A stretch of DNA of 64,000 nt from Acidobacteriota bacterium (GCA_013289955.1 JABCYZ010000025.1:34531-98530); one strand, 5' to 3'. Counted from the first letter of the stretch, positions 44,921-54,065 are shown. A program made the numbers and translations. Notes: generated from the sequence alone by a model not told the origin.

Positions 44921-45310
44921 ATGACGCGAAAACCCAAGCCCAACGCCCTTTCCCGCCGCGAACGCCAGATTATGGACATCCTCTACAGGCTCGAGCGCGC
45001 CTCCGTCGGTCAGGTCCTCGCCGAGATCGCCGGAAAGCCCAGCTACTCGACCGTCCGCGCCCAGCTGCGCGTCCTCGAAGAAAAAGGCCACGTCCGCCAC
45101 GAAGAACACGGTTTGCGCTACGTCTACGTTCCGGCGGTTCCGCGCGAGGTTGCGCGTCGCTCCGCGCTTCGTCACCTCGTCGAAACGTTCTTCGACGGCT
45201 CGACGGAAAAAGTTGTGGCCGCGCTTCTCGGCGGCGAAGTCGCCCGCATCTCCCCGGAAGAACTCGATCGCCTCGCCCGGCTCATTTCCAAAGGCCGAAA
45301 GGAGAGCTGA
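44921..45310 (+). CDS. BlaI/MecI/CopY-family transcriptional repressor
   Basis: A 129-residue protein with an N-terminal winged helix: LSRRERQIMDILYRLERASVGQVLAEI and the recognition region YSTVRAQLRVLEEKGHVRHEEHGLRYVYVP. A short C-terminal dimerisation region (about 85-125) follows. In BlaI proteins the repressor is cut by the neighbouring M56 protease after a signal. No Shine-Dalgarno is visible before the ATG, which sits directly behind the second operator. The M56 gene starts 2 bases after its stop. Confidence 0.9.
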   Translation: MTRKPKPNALSRRERQIMDILYRLERASVGQVLAEIAGKPSYSTVRAQLRVLEEKGHVRHEEHGLRYVYVPAVPREVARRSALRHLVETFFDGSTEKVVAALLGGEVARISPEELDRLARLISKGRKES

Positions 45311-45312
45311 CC

Positions 45313-46986
45313 ATGCGCACGCTCGCCACCTCCGAAGCCGCCCTCACGTTTCTTTTCGCCTGCGGAATCAAAGCCACGGTACTCCTCGCCTTCGCATGGG
45401 TGGTTGCCTTCGCTCTACGTAAACGCTCCTCCGCCGCACACCGCCATCACGTCTGGGCAGCCGCCATTCTTGCCTCGCTGGCGCTTCCGTCCTTCGCGCT
45501 GCTGCTGCCGGCCTGGCATTCCGCCGCACTCGGAAGCACCGCTGCGCTCTGGAACCCGGCGCATGCCAATGTAGGAAGCTCCAGCGCTCGCACCATCCCT
45601 TCCACTATCACCCATGTCACGTCGGGCTCGCCCATCTTCGACAGACTTCCCGCCTTCGCACTCTTCGTCTGGGCTATCGGCTTCTCATTCGTTTTCCTCA
45701 AACTCGCCGCAGGCCTCGCGCGCCTGGTGTGGGTCTCCACGCATTCGAGACCACTGTTCGACAACGACTGGATGCGCACCGTCCTCGAGCTCGCCGAGTT
45801 TCACAAAATCTCGCGCTCCGTCCGCCTTCTCGAATGCAACAGCCCGCTTGCCATGCCGCTGACGTGGGGAATTTTACGCCCCGTGATCGTTCTTCCTTCA
45901 AGCGCCGGACATTGGGATGACGAACGGCGGCGCATAGTTCTTTCCCATGAACTCGCGCACATCGCTCGCCAGGACTGGTTTCTGCAGATTTGTGCCGAGC
46001 TGGCCCGCGCCATCTACTGGTTCGATCCCCTTGTCTGGCTGGCCGCGGCCCGTTTGCGCCAGGAGAGCGAACGCGCCTCCGATGACGCCGTCCTGCTCTC
46101 AGGAATCGCCGCGTCAGATTACGCCAGCCAACTACTCGATCTCGCAAGGACACTTGAAACCGCCGGCCGCGCCTGGTCCACTGCTCTGGCCATCGCGCGG
46201 CCCTCAAATCTTGAAAGGAGATTTGCCGCCATGCTGAATCCGTTGATCGATCGAAGCCGTTTATCCCGCAGAACAAGATTGTTCGTTCCGTTTTTCGCCG
46301 TGTGTCTCTTGCTTCCGCTGGCCGCTCTTCACCTGAGCGCTCAGAATCTTTCCGGAAAAGTCGCGGGCACCATCCACGACCCCAGCGGCTCAGGCGTAGC
46401 CAACGCGACCATCATCATGTCAAACCACACCTCCGACACGATCGATATGACCACCTCCGACCGCGGCGGCAATTTCAGTTTCAAGGCCTTGCCTTCCGGC
46501 GAGTACGAACTCAAGGCCATGAAGCCCGGATTCCAGGTCTATCGGCTTCCGCAGGTGAACCTCGTATCCGGCAGCGATTTCACTCAAAACATCTCCCTGG
46601 AAATCGGCACCCTCATGGAGGAGGTCCAGGTGGTTCCCGCCGGAACGAAACAGCCTCTGCCTGTCGGCACCAAGGGCAAGCCTTCCCGCATCAGGCTCGG
46701 TGGCGAAATTGAAGCAGCAAGAATTGTCTCCAAGGTCCAGCCCGTCTACCCTGATGCCGCCCGGTCGGCGGGCATAAGCGGCACCGTCATTCTTCATGCC
46801 GTTATCAGCACGGATGGCAAGCCGCTATCTCTTCGCGTCATGAACAGGCAGATCGATCCGGATCTCGCCCGCTCCGCCGTCGAAGCCGTTACCCAGTGGC
46901 GCTACACTCCCACGCTCCTCAATGGAGAACCCATCGAAGTCGACACCACCATCACGGTGATCTACTCCCTTGATTCGTCCAATTAG
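45313..46986 (+). CDS. M56 (BlaR1-like) membrane metallopeptidase with CarboxypepD_reg and TonB C-terminal domains
   Basis: A 557-residue protein. The N-terminal part holds about four transmembrane helices (near 15-35, 45-65, 115-135 and about 315-335). Between the third and fourth is the M56 zinc motif HELAH (near 213) with a later ERASDDAV that can supply the third ligand. After the last helix come a carboxypeptidase-regulatory-like domain (about 345-440) and a TonB C-terminal domain (about 475-557, VQPVYPDAARSAGISGTVILHAVI). The beta-lactam-binding sensor of true BlaR1 is absent, so the signal is probably different. It should cleave or control the BlaI repressor encoded before it. Confidence 0.87.
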   Translation: MRTLATSEAALTFLFACGIKATVLLAFAWVVAFALRKRSSAAHRHHVWAAAILASLALPSFALLLPAWHSAALGSTAALWNPAHANVGSSSARTIPSTITHVTSGSPIFDRLPAFALFVWAIGFSFVFLKLAAGLARLVWVSTHSRPLFDNDWMRTVLELAEFHKISRSVRLLECNSPLAMPLTWGILRPVIVLPSSAGHWDDERRRIVLSHELAHIARQDWFLQICAELARAIYWFDPLVWLAAARLRQESERASDDAVLLSGIAASDYASQLLDLARTLETAGRAWSTALAIARPSNLERRFAAMLNPLIDRSRLSRRTRLFVPFFAVCLLLPLAALHLSAQNLSGKVAGTIHDPSGSGVANATIIMSNHTSDTIDMTTSDRGGNFSFKALPSGEYELKAMKPGFQVYRLPQVNLVSGSDFTQNISLEIGTLMEEVQVVPAGTKQPLPVGTKGKPSRIRLGGEIEAARIVSKVQPVYPDAARSAGISGTVILHAVISTDGKPLSLRVMNRQIDPDLARSAVEAVTQWRYTPTLLNGEPIEVDTTITVIYSLDSSN

Positions 46987-47001
46987 TGTTCCAGATGAAA
47001 G

Positions 47002-48234
47002 ATGCAGCCGGAAAGTGGGCGGCGAGTGAATCTGAAGTCAGATCTAAGCTTGCTGGCACTATTTCTGTTGGCGGCGCTCATATCGGCTAGCTGTTCTGCG
47101 AGACGCCCAATCGCAGCTACGGGCCCTTCTTTTCGTCTGGAGTCAGTCGGCGGCGAGTCAATTCTTTTTTCGCCCTCCATTCCGGCTTCCCATCCGAACG
47201 ACTCTCAGGTGAACATAACGATGAACCTTCCCTTACAGGATGCATCTGTGAGTAAGAATTGCTTGGTTGAAGAGGGCCCATTTCGTGTGGAACCTGCACG
47301 GGAACACCCGGATTCTGTTCAGATTACATTGCCTTCCGCCAAACGGTGGCTTGGAGATGTGAACGGTCTCGTCGGCCCGGATGGCGATGCAGTGGAAGCC
47401 CTGTACGTTGTTCTGACCAAGCTTGATCAACTGCAGCAAGACGGGTGCTTCCGTGGCGCCGGCTCTGCGATTCGTGATTTCGTGGTGCAAAGCCTTCCCA
47501 TGAAGCCGCCCGAAAGCCTGTTCAGTTATTACGGATATCGTCCGGATCGGAGCAGTCTGGACTTGAAGCCAGGCCTACGTCTGAAGGTTGAGCGCGCCTA
47601 TTTCCGAGCAGCAATGCCCCCCGGGGAGGCACCCTCAACTCAGAATTTCGCGGGTCTCAGTACGGTCCATTTCGACGTGGAGTCGGGAGACGACGGGAAA
47701 ATTCATTTCCGTCAGATTGGCGGTGTTCAATTCACTCCAGAATCTCTCAAAGGACAGGTTCAGGACGAAAGTCGGGAGTTGGAGCTAATCGGCATTGTGC
47801 CGGAATTTCACTATCGCCTGATTTTCTATACATTGTTGGTTTCCAAAGAGCAGAAACTATCGGCGGCCATTGTTGGAGCAGGCAGTCCGAGCCAGTTGGA
47901 CGAATTCGACCATGAGCTACGGTTGCGACCACTTGGCGGATGCAGGAATTTTGCCGCCACTCATGGAGTTGCCTGCGTTGAGTTCAGTGGATTGGTGACC
48001 GTGACCTGCCAGATCACGGTGGAGCTGAATGGCAAATCCAGGCTAATCGACTGGGGAACGCGCGTTAAGGATTTGATAACCAAAAACTCTCTCGGGACTC
48101 TCTCGATTCAACGAAAATTCATGAACTCGTACCGCGAGATCCGATTCGATCCAGGGGATCTGAGCGTTCTCTCGCTCGCCCTGGTAGGTGGCGATCGCCT
48201 GAGGTGGTCGAAAGGCGCGTCCAGCGGCCGCTGA
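47002..48234 (+). CDS. Exported or lipid-anchored protein of unknown function, ended by an in-frame TGA
   Basis: A 410-residue protein. The start may be the ATG at 47002 or the GTG at 47026; either gives the hydrophobic segment LSLLALFLLAALISASCS, a signal peptide with a non-canonical lipobox-like cysteine. The mature part is beta-rich with several cysteines (NCLVEEG, GCFRGAGS, GCRNFAATHGVACVEF) and no motif I recognise. The coding frame continues for 92 codons past the TGA at 48232, so the gene may be truncated. It starts 15 bases after the M56 stop and could belong to that transcript. Confidence 0.65.
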   Translation: MQPESGRRVNLKSDLSLLALFLLAALISASCSARRPIAATGPSFRLESVGGESILFSPSIPASHPNDSQVNITMNLPLQDASVSKNCLVEEGPFRVEPAREHPDSVQITLPSAKRWLGDVNGLVGPDGDAVEALYVVLTKLDQLQQDGCFRGAGSAIRDFVVQSLPMKPPESLFSYYGYRPDRSSLDLKPGLRLKVERAYFRAAMPPGEAPSTQNFAGLSTVHFDVESGDDGKIHFRQIGGVQFTPESLKGQVQDESRELELIGIVPEFHYRLIFYTLLVSKEQKLSAAIVGAGSPSQLDEFDHELRLRPLGGCRNFAATHGVACVEFSGLVTVTCQITVELNGKSRLIDWGTRVKDLITKNSLGTLSIQRKFMNSYREIRFDPGDLSVLSLALVGGDRLRWSKGASSGR

Positions 48235-48513
48235 AGAGGGGCGCTTTCTGCTTGGGGAGGTGTTGCCGATGAAAAGCTTCGCCTTCTTCGACTCGATCCA
48301 GCAAGGACATCCGTCAGCGGAATCGGGGCTTTTCTGAAACTTCCGGAGAATGTATCGCTGTCCGGCAACGGCGAGCCAGCAGCACTTGAGGGCTCACGTG
48401 TATCCGCAAATTTTCTCGAAATATTGGAAGAGAAGCCATTGGTTGGCCCGCAGCTTTCGAGTGGTCCTGGACGTCCCGACTTGTATCAGAGTTTCGGCAA
48501 ATCTTCGAAATAA
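48235..48513 (+). pseudogene. In-frame continuation of the unknown exported protein beyond a TGA
   Basis: Reading on in the same frame after TGA gives 92 codons before TAA at 48511, with protein-like composition (GAFLKLPENVSLSG, NFLEILEEKPLVG). No convincing start codon or ribosome site of its own is seen. It is best read as the C-terminal part of the upstream gene separated by a nonsense change or a sequence error. It occupies most of the 356-base gap before the phosphorylase gene; the rest holds nothing that I can identify. Confidence 0.45.
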
Positions 48514-48590
48514 CCGGGGCGCTTACGCTCGTGTTGCGTTGACGGCACATTCCGCCGATGTTACGCTCCCGCCGAAGTCTCCAATAACGC

Positions 48591-49901
48591 ATGCGCGCTG
48601 TCGACCTCATCCGCAAAAAACGCGATTCCGGAGAACACTCCCGCGAGGAGATCGACTTCCTGATCTCTGGCTACACCAACGGCCACATTCCGGATTATCA
48701 GATGGCGGCCTGGCTCATGGCGACTTGGATTCGCGGCCTCAATCGTTCTGAGACCGCTGCGCTCACCGAAGCCATGCTTTTTTCGGGCGAAGTCGTCAAC
48801 CTGGACGGCATTCCCGGGAAAAAGGTCGACAAACATTCGACGGGGGGCGTCGGCGACAAAACCTCTCTCATCCTCGCGCCGATTGTCGCTGCCGGCGGCC
48901 TCACCGTTCCGATGATCAGCGGCCGCGGACTCGGACATACGGGTGGCACGCTCGATAAACTCGAGTCCATCCCCGGATTCAACGTAAATCTTTCGCTCGA
49001 AGAATTTTACAGTGTGCTCCGCGAATGCGGCATGGGCCTGATCGGACAAACTGCGGAAATCGCTCCTGCCGACAAAAAAATCTACGCGCTCCGCGATGCC
49101 ACGTCCACCGTCGAAAATATCGGACTCATCTGCGCCTCGATCATGAGCAAAAAGCTGGCGGAGGGCATCGACGCTCTCGTTCTCGACGTCAAAACCGGGT
49201 CCGGGGCCTTCATGAAGCGCGAAGAAGATGCCATTCGGCTTGCCGAAGTTATGGTTGAGACCGGCCAGCGTATGGGCAAAAAAGTCGTCGCGCTCATCAC
49301 CGATATGAACCAGCCTCTCGGCCGAATGGCGGGCCACTCCAACGAGGTTGCCGAGTGCATCGATGTTCTGGGTGGCGGCGGCCCCGCCGATCTCCTCGAA
49401 TTGAGCCTTGAGCTTTCTGCCTGGATGTTCTTTCTTGGCGAGCGCACCAAGACCCTAGAAGATGGCCGCCTCCTCGCCGAAAAGATGATCGCCACCGGCG
49501 AGGCCAGGGAAAAATTCAAGCAGGTCATTCGTCTGCAGGGCGGCGATGATCGCGTGGTCGACGACCCGCAACTCCTGCCCGAGGCTCGCTCACAGACCGA
49601 TGTCCCTAGCCCTTCGAGTGGTTTTGTTACTGCGACAAATTGCGAACAATTAGGCACCGCCCTGGCCATGCTGGGCGGTGGCCGCGAAAAAAAGGAAGAC
49701 GCCATCGACCACGCCGTCGGCCTCGAATTCCACAAACGCATCGGCGACCGTGTAGAAAAAGGCGAGCCTCTCGCCGCAATTCATTACAATAACGGCGCAA
49801 AGTTGGCCGAGGCGCAAAGCCTGATTGCTGCCAGCTACGAAATTGGCGAAACCGCCCCGCGCGAAACGTTGTCTCTTATTCGGCGCATTCTCGGGGAGTA
49901 G
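48591..49901 (+). CDS. deoA: Pyrimidine-nucleoside/thymidine phosphorylase
   Basis: A 436-residue enzyme with the family signature STGGVGDKTSLILAPIVAA (about 84-102), the Lys/Ser phosphate-binding region KKVDKHSTGG, and GRGLGHTGGTLDKLESIPG. It splits thymidine, deoxyuridine or uridine with phosphate to the base and (deoxy)ribose-1-phosphate in the cytoplasm. The length fits both DeoA and Pdp; the sequence alone does not decide the substrate range. It begins a same-strand run of salvage genes (CNT transporter, purine phosphorylase, cytidine deaminase). Confidence 0.92.
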   Translation: MRAVDLIRKKRDSGEHSREEIDFLISGYTNGHIPDYQMAAWLMATWIRGLNRSETAALTEAMLFSGEVVNLDGIPGKKVDKHSTGGVGDKTSLILAPIVAAGGLTVPMISGRGLGHTGGTLDKLESIPGFNVNLSLEEFYSVLRECGMGLIGQTAEIAPADKKIYALRDATSTVENIGLICASIMSKKLAEGIDALVLDVKTGSGAFMKREEDAIRLAEVMVETGQRMGKKVVALITDMNQPLGRMAGHSNEVAECIDVLGGGGPADLLELSLELSAWMFFLGERTKTLEDGRLLAEKMIATGEAREKFKQVIRLQGGDDRVVDDPQLLPEARSQTDVPSPSSGFVTATNCEQLGTALAMLGGGREKKEDAIDHAVGLEFHKRIGDRVEKGEPLAAIHYNNGAKLAEAQSLIAASYEIGETAPRETLSLIRRILGE

Positions 49902-49968
49902 CGCCGAGACCTGCGGTGTCGTCAGAAGTCGTTGGGCATAGACTTGTTCGGCAGAAAGAGGTCCACGC

Positions 49969-51210
49969 ATGGGACGCTACACCGGGGTGCTCGGCCTGCT
50001 TACGATGATCGGCCTTGCATATCTCTTTTCGACCGATCGCAAGGCCATCAAGCTTAAAACCGTTCTCTGGGGCCTCGGGCTGCAACTATCTTTCGCAATT
50101 TTTGTGCTGCGCTTCAGTGTGGGGCGCTTTCTTTTCGAGTGGGCCGGGCACTACGTCAACCTGCTTCTCAGCTATGCGTTCTACGGGTCGCAATTCGTTT
50201 TCGGCGAGCTCGGTCTGCCTTCGGCCCCCTCTCCCGGTTTCGCGGCTTCTCCCGAACACTTTGTTTTTGCCTTCCAGGTCCTGCCCACAATTATTTTCAT
50301 CGCCGCTTTTTTCGCGCTGCTTTACCACATCGGCGTCATGCAACTGATCATTCGCCTCGCGGCTTGGATCATGACCCGCGTCATGGGCGCCAGCGGGGCC
50401 GAATCTCTCAACGTGGCCGCCAGCATCTTCATGGGACAGACCGAAGCCCCTCTCACGATCCGCCCCTTTTTGAATAAGCTCACAAAATCCGAGCTGATGG
50501 TGGTGATGACCAGCGGCATGGCCCACGTCTCAGGCGGCATCATGGCCGCCTACATCGCCTTCGGCATCAAAGCCGAACATCTTCTCACCGCGGTCATCAT
50601 GACGGCGCCAGGCACGCTGCTTATGGCCAAAATGCTGGTGCCCGAAACCGAGCAGCCTCTCACCGCAGGCCGCGTCGAAATGCCCGAAATGGAGAAGGAA
50701 ACCAATTTCCTCGGAGCCATTTCGCGCGGCACGGTGGACGGTCTTCATCTCGCCTTGAATGTAGGCGCGATGCTTATCTCCTTTATCGCGCTTCTCTATC
50801 TCGTCAACGGCATCATGGGCGGCATCCACAGTTGGATCTGGTGGTTTCCCTCCAGCCTCTCCGAAGTTTTCGGCTGGGTTTTTGCGCCGGTTGCCTGGAT
50901 CATCGGCATCCCCTGGCGCGATTGCGCCCAGATGGGCAACCTTCTCGGCACCCGCATGGTCATCAACGAGGTCGTCGCCTTCCAGCACCTCGGGGAGATA
51001 AAGGATACGCTCGACCCGCGCACCTTCACCATCGCCACGTTCGCTCTCTGCGGGTTCGCAAACTTCAGCTCTATCGGCATCCAAATCGGCGGCATCGGCG
51101 CCCTGGCACCGGAGCAGCGAGGCCAGCTAGCCAAATTCGGGATTCGCGCCATGCTTGCCGGCACTATGGCCAACTTGATGTCCGCCTCGATCGTTGGCAT
51201 CCTTTCATGA
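49969..51210 (+). CDS. nupC: Concentrative nucleoside transporter (CNT/NupC family)
   Basis: A 413-residue inner-membrane protein with about ten hydrophobic segments. CNT signatures are visible: SIFMGQTEAPLTIRPF near residue 165, MVVMTSGMAHVSGG near 185, and the C-terminal ALCGFANFSSIGIQIGGIGAL near 365. CNT proteins import nucleosides with Na+ or H+. It lies 67 bases after the phosphorylase and ahead of purine-nucleoside phosphorylase and cytidine deaminase, which supports nucleosides as substrate. An AGAGG site precedes the ATG. Confidence 0.93.
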   Translation: MGRYTGVLGLLTMIGLAYLFSTDRKAIKLKTVLWGLGLQLSFAIFVLRFSVGRFLFEWAGHYVNLLLSYAFYGSQFVFGELGLPSAPSPGFAASPEHFVFAFQVLPTIIFIAAFFALLYHIGVMQLIIRLAAWIMTRVMGASGAESLNVAASIFMGQTEAPLTIRPFLNKLTKSELMVVMTSGMAHVSGGIMAAYIAFGIKAEHLLTAVIMTAPGTLLMAKMLVPETEQPLTAGRVEMPEMEKETNFLGAISRGTVDGLHLALNVGAMLISFIALLYLVNGIMGGIHSWIWWFPSSLSEVFGWVFAPVAWIIGIPWRDCAQMGNLLGTRMVINEVVAFQHLGEIKDTLDPRTFTIATFALCGFANFSSIGIQIGGIGALAPEQRGQLAKFGIRAMLAGTMANLMSASIVGILS

Positions 51211-51215
51211 TTTTC

Positions 51216-51242
51216 GGTGACGCTTCGAGAGGCAGCGTCACC
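51216..51242. terminator. Perfect hairpin after nupC
   Basis: GGTGACGCT and AGCGTCACC form a 9-bp perfect stem around a 9-base loop, 5 bases after the nupC stop. There is no T-run, so it may stabilise the 3' end or attenuate transcription into the purine phosphorylase gene. Confidence 0.45.
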
Positions 51243-51308
51243 CTGCGTCACTCGAAGGGCCGCAATTGGTGCAACTGGGCTGACTCAAGGTAAAATCCCG
51301 ACGACAGA

Positions 51309-52184
51309 ATGAGCCCTTCACGAAAATCTGCGAAAAAAGCAAAGCCCGACTCCGAATTCGAACGCGCCGAATCCGCCGCGCAATTCATCTTTTCCAAAAC
51401 GGATCTCCGCCCGCAAATCGCCCTGGTCCTCGGCTCCGGCCTCGGCGCTTTCGCCGATGAATTTGAAAACGCCACAAAGATCCCTTATGCGGAAATTCCG
51501 CATTTCCCCAGGTCCACCGCCATTGGCCATGCAGGCCAGCTCGTACTCGGCGTAGTTGGCGACGTTGCCGTGGCCGGAATGCAAGGCCGCGTGCATCTCT
51601 ACGAAGGTTATTCCGCCAAAGAGGTCATTTTTCCCATTCGCGTCTTCGCGCGCATGGGCGTAAAAGCGGTGATCCTGACCAATGCTGCCGGCGGCATCAA
51701 GCGCGAATTCGTGCAAGGCCAGCTTGTGGTCCTCAAAGATCACATCAATCTGCAGGGCGTTAGTCCTCTCTCGGGCCCTAACGACGAGCGCTTTGGCCAG
51801 CGATTTCCGGACATGACCGTGGCCTACGACAGAAGGTTTCGCGAACTGACCGTCGGGGAAGGCAACCGTAATCGCATCGGCCTCTATGAAGGCGTGTATG
51901 CCGCGCTGCCAGGCCCAAGTTACGAAACGCCGGCTGAGATACGATACCTGCGCACCATCGGAGCGGATCTGGTTGGCATGTCCACGGTTCCGGAAGTGAT
52001 CGCCGCTCGCCACTCCGGCATCCGCGTGCTGGGGATCTCTTGCGTAACCAACGCGGCAGCTGGCATTCTCGATCAGCCGCTCGATCACAAAGAAGTTCTC
52101 GAAACCGCGGAACGCGTCAAAAGCCAGTTCATCGCTTTGTTGAAGATCGTGATTCCGCGCATTGCCGCCGAGCTTGGCGGATGA
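51309..52184 (+). CDS. punA: Purine-nucleoside phosphorylase (trimeric type)
   Basis: A 291-residue enzyme of the PNP/MTAP family. It has LVLGSGLGAFADEFE (phosphate binding, about 39-53), MQGRVHLYEGY, VILTNAAGGI (about 117-126), EGVYAALPGPSYETPAEIRYL (about 196-216), and VGMSTVPEVIAARH. The last region and SCVTNAAAG contain the Asn that selects 6-oxopurines, so inosine and guanosine are the likely substrates. The lysine-rich N-terminus of about 25 residues is an extension. It fits the salvage cluster: imported nucleosides are split to base and ribose-1-phosphate. Confidence 0.92.
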   Translation: MSPSRKSAKKAKPDSEFERAESAAQFIFSKTDLRPQIALVLGSGLGAFADEFENATKIPYAEIPHFPRSTAIGHAGQLVLGVVGDVAVAGMQGRVHLYEGYSAKEVIFPIRVFARMGVKAVILTNAAGGIKREFVQGQLVVLKDHINLQGVSPLSGPNDERFGQRFPDMTVAYDRRFRELTVGEGNRNRIGLYEGVYAALPGPSYETPAEIRYLRTIGADLVGMSTVPEVIAARHSGIRVLGISCVTNAAAGILDQPLDHKEVLETAERVKSQFIALLKIVIPRIAAELGG

Positions 52185-52209
52185 ATTCAGGTCTTGGGAG
52201 GGCTACAGC

Positions 52210-52602
52210 GTGACAGAACACGACGCACTCGTCGAAGCCGCACAGCAAGCGCGCGAAAACGCGCACGCGCCGTTTTCCAATTTTCGCGTCGGGGCCGCTT
52301 TGCATGCCACCTCCGGCAGGATCTTCGGCGGCTGCAACATCGAAAACGCCACTTATGGCTTAACCGTCTGTGCGGAACGCGTTGCGATTTTCAAAGCCAT
52401 GAGCGAAGGCGAACGCAACTTTGACGCCATCGCTGTGGTCACCGACACAGATACGCTCACGCCGCCCTGCGGCGCTTGCCGGCAGTTGATTTGGGAATTC
52501 TGCGGGGATGTTCCCGTAATTCTGTCGAATTTAGCTGGCAAAACGGAAATGCTCCAGATGCACGAGCTTTTTCCGAAACCGTTTGATTCCTCCAACCTCT
52601 AA
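52210..52602 (+). CDS. cdd: Cytidine deaminase
   Basis: I place the start at the GTG at 52210, with GGGAGGG seven bases upstream; the ATG at 52162 overlaps the previous gene and lacks support. The 130-residue protein has HAPFSNFRVGAAL near residue 18, GGCNIENATYG, the zinc ligand and proton shuttle CAER near 57, and PCGACRQ near 90, all typical of the homotetrameric Cdd. It turns cytidine and deoxycytidine into uridine and deoxyuridine, which the phosphorylase upstream can split. Lies 25 bases after purine-nucleoside phosphorylase. Confidence 0.93.
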   Translation: MTEHDALVEAAQQARENAHAPFSNFRVGAALHATSGRIFGGCNIENATYGLTVCAERVAIFKAMSEGERNFDAIAVVTDTDTLTPPCGACRQLIWEFCGDVPVILSNLAGKTEMLQMHELFPKPFDSSNL

Positions 52603-52618
52603 GAATCGAAAAGAAACC

Positions 52619-54058
52619 ATGAAATCACTTCATGTTGCTGCGATGAAAAAAGCAGTTGGATTCGCCTGTAGCTTGATTCTCGGCGTGTCCGCGATTCGAA
52701 GCTCCGCCCGGGCGCAAAGGCCGGACAAAGAGGCCGTTTCGGTCGATCTGCTCATCACCAACGCCACCATCGTTACGATGGATGGCGAGCGCAGCATTAT
52801 CGAGAATGGCCAGATCGCCGTTCGCGGGGACAGCATTTATGCCCTCGGCAGTGGCCCCCTCTTCCCGAAGGGTACAGAAGCCAAGCAAACCATCGACGCT
52901 AAAGGCGCGCTTGTTCTTCCGGGATTCGTCAACGGTCACACTCATGTTCCCATGACGCTGCTCCGCGGGCTGCACGATGACGTCACGCTCGACGACTGGC
53001 TCCGCAAATATATCTTTCCGGCAGAAGCGAAAAACGTGACCGAAGATTTTGTGCGCTGGGGCACGCGCCTGGCTGCCGCCGAGCAAATCCACTCCGGCGT
53101 TACCACCTTTGCGGATATGTACTATTTTGAGGATGCCGTCGCCGAAGAGACCAAAGCTGCTGGAATGCGCGGCGTCCTTGGCGAGACGTTCATCGATTTC
53201 CCCGCACCTGACAACAAAACCAATGCGGCGATGCTCGAATACACCGAAAAATTCCTCAAGCGATGGCAAGGCGATCCGCTGATTCACGCCGCGGCCGCAC
53301 CGCATTCGATTTACACGTGCTCGGCGAGGACTCTCCAGGATTCCGCCGCTCTCGCCCGCAAATATCACGCGCCGATACTTATCCACGCGGCCGAAATGAA
53401 GAAAGAACTGGACGACAGCCTCAAACAGAATGGCCTGACGCCCGTGCAGTATCTCGAAAAGCTCGGCGTCCTTGGCCCGGATGTGGTTGCCGCTCATTGC
53501 ATTTTCGTTGACGAAAAAGACCGCAAAATCCTCGCCGGTCGCCAGGTCGGCTGCGTGCACAATCCATCCAGCAACATGATGCTCGCAAGCGGCGTAGCTC
53601 CGGTGATCGAAGAGCGTGCCGCAGGCATTGCCGTTGGCCTCGGCACCGACGGACCGGCGGGAAGCAATAACGATCTCGACTTAATGGAGGAGATGGACCT
53701 TGCTGCGAAGCTGCAAAAAATCACCAAGATGGACCCGCGCGCGCTGGGCGCAAAGTCCGTAGTCGAAATGGCCACCATCGAGGGCGCGAGAGCGCTCCAC
53801 ATGGAAAAGGAAATCGGCTCGCTCGAAGTTGGAAAAAAGGGCGATATCATTTTGATCTCGCTCGACGAGCCGAACGCGGTTCCCATGTATGACATCTATG
53901 CGCAACTTGCCTATGCGCTGAAGGCCAGCGACGTCGAGACGGTCGTGATCGGCGGCCGCATCGTCATGCGCGACAAAAAACTCCTCACGCTGAACGAACC
54001 CGAAATACTGGCCAAAGCCCACGAATATGGGAAAAAAGTGGGAGCGTCCCTGAAGTAG
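52619..54058 (+). CDS. mtaD: Exported amidohydrolase of the SAH/MTA deaminase type
   Basis: A 479-residue protein from the ATG at 52619. The core matches 5'-methylthioadenosine/S-adenosylhomocysteine deaminase: metal ligands in GFVNGHTHVPMTLLRGL (about 92-108), LIHAAEMKKE near 260, AAHCIFVDE near 295, and GTDGPAGSNNDLDLMEEMD near 345. The N-terminus contains an apparent signal peptide (MKKAVGFACSLILGVSAI... ARAQ) that cytosolic MtaD enzymes lack, so a periplasmic deaminase is implied. Substrate could be adenosine, SAH, MTA or related compounds. It follows cdd with 16 bases between. Confidence 0.83.
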   Translation: MKSLHVAAMKKAVGFACSLILGVSAIRSSARAQRPDKEAVSVDLLITNATIVTMDGERSIIENGQIAVRGDSIYALGSGPLFPKGTEAKQTIDAKGALVLPGFVNGHTHVPMTLLRGLHDDVTLDDWLRKYIFPAEAKNVTEDFVRWGTRLAAAEQIHSGVTTFADMYYFEDAVAEETKAAGMRGVLGETFIDFPAPDNKTNAAMLEYTEKFLKRWQGDPLIHAAAAPHSIYTCSARTLQDSAALARKYHAPILIHAAEMKKELDDSLKQNGLTPVQYLEKLGVLGPDVVAAHCIFVDEKDRKILAGRQVGCVHNPSSNMMLASGVAPVIEERAAGIAVGLGTDGPAGSNNDLDLMEEMDLAAKLQKITKMDPRALGAKSVVEMATIEGARALHMEKEIGSLEVGKKGDIILISLDEPNAVPMYDIYAQLAYALKASDVETVVIGGRIVMRDKKLLTLNEPEILAKAHEYGKKVGASLK

Positions 54059-54065
54059 CGCGGCG

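Noticed and set aside
48232-48234. Selenocysteine at the in-frame TGA
   Set aside because: Surrounding residues (SSGR before, RGAL after) resemble no selenoprotein motif and no SECIS-like hairpin is evident directly after the codon.
52625-53560. 311-residue minus-strand ORF
   Set aside because: Antisense to the SAH/MTA-type deaminase with complete metal ligands.
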